Assembly: GCA_045598065.1 (NCBI GenBank)
Contig: JAZLLJ010000080.1
Coordinates: 1-6,907 of the forward strand
DNA from: RGIG426 sp045598065
GTDB lineage: Bacteria > Bacillota > Clostridia > Oscillospirales > Acutalibacteraceae
Length of the DNA: 6,907 bases
Reading direction: 5' to 3'
Of this stretch, positions 3,893 to 6,907 are shown one piece after another; position 1 is the first letter of the stretch, and every line of letters starts with the position of its first letter. Position numbers and translations under genes: made by a program. The notes beneath the pieces were generated by a model. It searched no databases, was not told the origin of the DNA, and was given only the letters and a program-made list of their open reading frames with translations.

Positions 3893-6526
3893 TTACAAAA
3901 TCGCTTTGGCGGCGGCAAGCGCGGAAGCGGCTTTCTCTTTCGCACCGTCACCGACACCTTTCGCCGCACCCATCGCGGAATCGGGGCGACCGCCGCCGTT
4001 ACCGCCGCAGGCAGTGGCGGCTTCTTTGATGAGTTTGCCTGCGTTGGCACCGGCTTTCACCGCATCTGCACCGCACGCGCAGGCAAATGCCACGTTGCCG
4101 TCGGCCACACCGGCCAAAAGCACCACCGTGTCGGCGGTCATCGCATCTTTGCAACGGTCGCAAAGCAGGCGAAGCGCCGCGTTATCGGTGTTATCGTACA
4201 CCGCCGAAGCGAATTTCACCGCGCCGACCGGCTCGGCTTTATCCAACACGTCGCCGAGCGCAGAGGCGGCCAATTTTCCTTTGGCGGCTTCCAGCTCACT
4301 GCGGGTGTCTTTCAGTTCTTTCATCAGCTGCGCAGCGCGGCGGCAAAGATCGTCCGCGGCGTTGGCTTTCAGTTCTTTCACCGCATCCGCAATCAGCGCA
4401 TCGATCGCGCGCACGGCGGCAAGCGAGTTGAGACCGGTCACGGCCTCGATACGGCGCACACCGGCGGCAACGGACGTTTCGCTCAAAATGCGGAACAGAC
4501 CGAGGTTACCGGTGTTTTTCACGTGCGTACCGCCGCAGAACTCCACCGACACGTCCGGCACGGACACCACGCGCACCACGTCACCGTATTTTTCCCCGAA
4601 CAGCGCCATCGCGCCAAGTTTACGGGCTTCGTCAATCGGCATCTCGCGGATATCGGTCGCCGTGCCCGAAAGAATCCATTCGTTGACGAGGGTTTCCACC
4701 TTGGTCAACTCCTCGACAGTCAGCGCCGAGAAGTGGGTAAAGTCAAAGCGGACTTTTTTGTCGTCCACGAGCTGACCGGCCTGCTCCACGTGCGTACCGA
4801 GCACACGGCGAAGCGCCGCTTGCAGCAAGTGCGCCGCCGTATGGTTGCGCATCGTGGCGAGCCGCACGTTCTCATTGACAGAAGCCGTAAGCGTGTCGCC
4901 CACGCGAAGGTCGCCCTGCGCCACCGTGCCGTTATGCACAAACACGCCCGCGCCGACTTTCATCGTGCCTTCCACGTCAAACGTGCCGCCCTCGCCCGAA
5001 AGCGTACCGCAGTCACCGACCTGGCCGCCGGACTCACCGTAAAACGGCGTCACGTCCAGCACCACCGAAGCGGCATCGCCGAGAGAGATGCTGTCCACCA
5101 ATTTGTTTTCGCGGATGATGGCGACCACTTTCGCCTCGGCGGAAAGTGCGTCGTAGCCGACAAACTTGGTCGGTTCGAGCGTTTCCGCGACCTGCGCCTC
5201 GCCTTTCCACGCGTCAGCGCCGGCATCTTTGCGCGCGTTACGGGCACGTGTACGCTGTTCGGTCATTTTCTCGTGAAACGCTTCTTCGTCCACTTTCAGG
5301 CCTTTTTCTTCGAGGATATCCACCGTCAAATCCAGCGGAAATCCGTAGGTATCGTACAGTTTGAACGCATCTTCGCCCGAAAGCGTGTCGCCTTTGAGGT
5401 TTTGGAGACACTCGTTAAGCAGTTGCAAACCGCTGTCGATGGTCTTGTCGAACGCTTCTTCCTCGTTGCGGATGAGTTTTTTGATAAAGTCTTCTTTTTC
5501 TTTCAGTTCCGGATACGCCGACAGGTTTTCAGACACCACCGTCTCACACACTTTGTAGAGGAACGGCTCTTTGATGCCGAGGAGCCGCCCGTGACGCGCG
5601 GCGCGACGAAGCAGACGGCGCAGCACGTAGCCGCGGCCCTCATTGGACGGCATAACACCGTCGCCCACCATAAAGGTGGTGGAACGGATGTGGTCGGTAA
5701 TCACGCGGAGCGACACGTCGGTTTTCTCGTTGTCGCCGTAGGTCACACCGGCGATTTTCGACACGTGTTTCATAATGTTCTGCACGGTATCGACTTCAAA
5801 GAGGTTTTCCACGCCCTGCATAATGCAGGCAAGGCGCTCAAGGCCCATACCAGTGTCAATGTTGGGGTTAGCAAGCGGCGTATAGGTGCCTTTGCCGTCC
5901 GAATCGAACTGGGTAAACACAAGGTTCCAGAACTCCACAAAGCGGTCGCAGTCGCAACCGACGTGGCAGTCGGGGCTGCCGCAGCCGTGTTCCGGGCCGC
6001 GGTCAAAGTAAATCTCGGAGCAAGGGCCGCACGGACCTTCGCCATGCTCCCAGAAGTTGTCCTCTTTGCCGAGGCGCACCATATGGGACGGATCAACGCC
6101 GTTTTGTTTCGTCCAAATCTCAAATGCCTCGTCGTCTTCCTCATAAATGCTGACGTACAGTTTGTCCACCGGCATTTCCAGCACTTTGGTGCAAAATTCC
6201 CACGCCCACGCGGTGGCATCTTTCTTAAAGTAATCGCCGAAACTGAAGTTGCCGAGCATCTCAAAATAGGTGCCGTGGCGAGCGGTTTTACCCACGCGCT
6301 CAATATCCGGCGTACGGATGCATTTTTGGCAAGTGGTCATCCGTTTACGGGGGGGAACCGCCTCGCCGGTAAAATACTTTTTCAGCGGCGCCATGCCCGC
6401 AGGAATCAAAAGCAACGATTTGTCGCCTTGCGGAATCAGCGAATAGCTGTCGTGGCGCAGGTGTCCTTTGCTCTCGAAAAACGCGAGATATTTTTCGCGC
6501 AGTTCGTTAAGTCCGGTCCATTCCAT
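3893..6526 (-). CDS. alaS: Alanyl-tRNA synthetase (alanine--tRNA ligase)
   Basis: An 877-residue class II synthetase of full family length, charging tRNA-Ala with alanine and ATP in the cytoplasm. The catalytic N-terminal part includes FFESKGH and LLLIPAGMAPLKKYFTG (about 16-54), RMTTCQKCIRTPDIERVGKT, and GTYFEMLGNFSFGDYF (85-100). Next come GEGPCGPCSEIYFDRG (162-177) and NIDTGMGLERL (222-232). A Cys-rich insertion, C182, C187, C191 and C193, sits before DRFVEFWNLVF and may bind zinc. The editing domain that hydrolyses Ser- and Gly-tRNA-Ala has HTAAH (562-566) with C664 and H668 in FCGGTHVKNTG. The C-terminal DHHA1/C-Ala part ends with GGNGGGRPDSA (841-851), where the usual following AGG is replaced by MGAAKG. 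The ATG at 6526 has AGAAGG at 6535-6540 with an 8-nt spacer. The gene is led by a T-box and heads an operon with hinT and the exonuclease gene. Confidence 0.98.
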   Translation of the reverse strand: MEWTGLNELREKYLAFFESKGHLRHDSYSLIPQGDKSLLLIPAGMAPLKKYFTGEAVPPRKRMTTCQKCIRTPDIERVGKTARHGTYFEMLGNFSFGDYFKKDATAWAWEFCTKVLEMPVDKLYVSIYEEDDEAFEIWTKQNGVDPSHMVRLGKEDNFWEHGEGPCGPCSEIYFDRGPEHGCGSPDCHVGCDCDRFVEFWNLVFTQFDSDGKGTYTPLANPNIDTGMGLERLACIMQGVENLFEVDTVQNIMKHVSKIAGVTYGDNEKTDVSLRVITDHIRSTTFMVGDGVMPSNEGRGYVLRRLLRRAARHGRLLGIKEPFLYKVCETVVSENLSAYPELKEKEDFIKKLIRNEEEAFDKTIDSGLQLLNECLQNLKGDTLSGEDAFKLYDTYGFPLDLTVDILEEKGLKVDEEAFHEKMTEQRTRARNARKDAGADAWKGEAQVAETLEPTKFVGYDALSAEAKVVAIIRENKLVDSISLGDAASVVLDVTPFYGESGGQVGDCGTLSGEGGTFDVEGTMKVGAGVFVHNGTVAQGDLRVGDTLTASVNENVRLATMRNHTAAHLLQAALRRVLGTHVEQAGQLVDDKKVRFDFTHFSALTVEELTKVETLVNEWILSGTATDIREMPIDEARKLGAMALFGEKYGDVVRVVSVPDVSVEFCGGTHVKNTGNLGLFRILSETSVAAGVRRIEAVTGLNSLAAVRAIDALIADAVKELKANAADDLCRRAAQLMKELKDTRSELEAAKGKLAASALGDVLDKAEPVGAVKFASAVYDNTDNAALRLLCDRCKDAMTADTVVLLAGVADGNVAFACACGADAVKAGANAGKLIKEAATACGGNGGGRPDSAMGAAKGVGDGAKEKAASALAAAKAIL

Positions 6527-6586
6527 TTGTAAATCCTTCTTTCGTTATGTAAATTTTTTACCAAACCGTTTTGCGAGTTGTACCAT

Positions 6587-6624
6587 AAAAAAATAGCCCT
6601 CGCCCCCACAAAGGGACGAAGACC
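6587..6624 (-). terminator. T-box conditional terminator upstream of alaS
   Basis: On the minus strand GGTCTTCGTCCC (6624-6613) pairs with GGGGCGAGGGCT (6606-6595) as a 12-bp stem with several G-U pairs and a TTTGTG loop, followed by A and seven Ts (6593-6587). The CCC of the left arm can instead pair with the GGG of the T-box sequence, and TTTG with CAAA just upstream of it, which gives the competing antiterminator. Confidence 0.88.
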
Positions 6625-6826
6625 AATCTCCGCGGTACCACCCAATTTGCGGTCGAAACCGACCGCCTCTTTGCTCCTTAACGCGGAGAAACGGCACCAC
6701 TCATCGCGGCGCGGCTCGGGGATGGCGCACCGAACGCGGCACAAGCGCCCTTTCAGCCGGAAAACCCGAGGCACTCTCTCTTGTTGCCGCGAAAACGGAT
6801 GAGTCCCGTCAACGCCTTTCACAACT
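6587..6826 (-). ncRNA. T-box leader (tRNA-Ala-sensing riboswitch) of alaS
   Basis: This leader senses uncharged tRNA and, when bound, lets transcription continue into alaS. Reading the minus strand, Stem I includes ACTCATC and GATGAGT, an exact 7-bp pairing, and the CGCGGC/GCCGCG helix above it. The upper part holds the AAGAGAG and GGCTGAAAGGGC elements of T-box Stem I. GCC at 6695-6693, in GGTGCCGTTTC on the 3' side of Stem I, is the likely alanine specifier, fitting the downstream gene. A short hairpin at 6674-6688 (CTCC and GGAG around GCGTTAA) and a 7-bp Stem III at 6649-6666 follow. The T-box sequence is TGGGTGGTACCGCG at 6644-6631. Its bulge UGGU would pair with an ACCA tRNA end, as expected for a tRNA-Ala with discriminator A. 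The terminator follows directly. Identity as a T-box is very secure; the specifier position rests on manual folding. Confidence 0.92.
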
Positions 6827-6833
6827 ACAAAAT

Positions 6834-6862
6834 AGTATAGCCGCTTTTCACCCGTTTGTCAA
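6834..6862 (-). promoter_or_regulatory. Sigma-A promoter of the alaS operon
   Basis: On the minus strand a perfect TTGACA (6862-6857) is followed by a 17-nt spacer and TATACT (6839-6834). This is the strongest promoter in the window. Transcription should start near 6826, just before the T-box Stem I, giving a leader of about 300 nt ahead of alaS. The remaining bases to the window edge (6863-6907) hold no feature I can support. Confidence 0.9.
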
Positions 6863-6907
6863 GGGCTTTTTGTCCCCCGACGGCTCGCGGGCATAGACAC
6901 AAAACAA

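Noticed and set aside
3555..4775. A 406-codon plus-strand open frame opposite hinT and alaS
   Set aside because: It is low in complexity (Ala/Ser/Pro-rich), antisense to well-supported genes, and has no ribosome binding site.
3407..6532. A 1041-codon plus-strand open frame lying opposite the exonuclease start, hinT and alaS
   Set aside because: It is an antisense shadow caused by GC-rich codon use on the other strand. Its translation is rich in His, Arg and Phe without any recognisable motif, it crosses three real genes, and no promoter or ribosome site leads it.
6436..6822. Open frames on both strands over the alaS leader (including 6578-6802 on the plus strand)
   Set aside because: The region is explained by the T-box RNA; the stem sequences create open frames by chance and no ribosome site supports them.
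6863..6907. Short open frames and a CCCG/CGGG dyad at the right edge on the minus strand
   Set aside because: They are too short to identify, with no motif or ribosome site; they may belong to an upstream gene or spacer outside the window.

Overview
The window (6907 bp, moderately GC-rich) reads as chromosomal housekeeping DNA from a low-to-mid GC Gram-positive lineage, most likely a Clostridia-type Bacillota. Supporting signs are a T-box tRNA-sensing leader, AGGAGG-type ribosome binding sites, sigma-A promoters with 17-bp spacers, a Cys-rich insertion in AlaRS of the kind I recall from clostridial enzymes, and a clostridial-looking CDP-alcohol phosphatidyltransferase. No insertion sequence, phage module, CRISPR array, tRNA or rRNA is visible. 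The species cannot be named from this sequence.

Layout from left to right. (1) The 3' end of a CCA-adding enzyme gene (1-306, +), closed by a strong intrinsic terminator. (2) A compact, signal-peptide-less Amidase_3 N-acetylmuramoyl-L-alanine amidase (393-953, +). Its leader carries a small hairpin and a weak sigma-K-like promoter candidate. (3) The peptidoglycan editing factor gene pgeF (950-1786, -), convergent with the amidase and overlapping it by four bases at the stop codons. (4) A divergent intergenic region with two well-formed extended -10 promoters, one for pgeF and one for a CDP-alcohol phosphatidyltransferase (pssA-like, 1950-2594, +). (5) A 15-bp bidirectional terminator. (6) A minus-strand operon read from right to left: promoter, alanine-type T-box leader, alaS (6526-3893), hinT-like HIT protein (3880-3542), and a DEDDh 3'-5' exonuclease with a C-terminal Cys cluster (3538-2663). 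The gene gaps in this operon are only 12 and 3 nt, so all three genes are probably under tRNA-Ala control.

Functionally, the plus-strand genes concern tRNA 3'-end maturation, wall hydrolysis and phospholipid synthesis. PgeF guards the L-Ala position of the wall stem peptide. The minus-strand operon makes Ala-tRNA, hydrolyses nucleoside phosphoramidates or adenylates, and processes RNA or DNA 3' ends.

I do not see an undescribed multi-gene system. The most interesting points are the T-box leader with its possible alternative pairing and its three-gene reach, the altered CDP-alcohol motif in the PssA-like protein, the amidase with a possible sporulation-type promoter, and the overlapping convergent wall genes.
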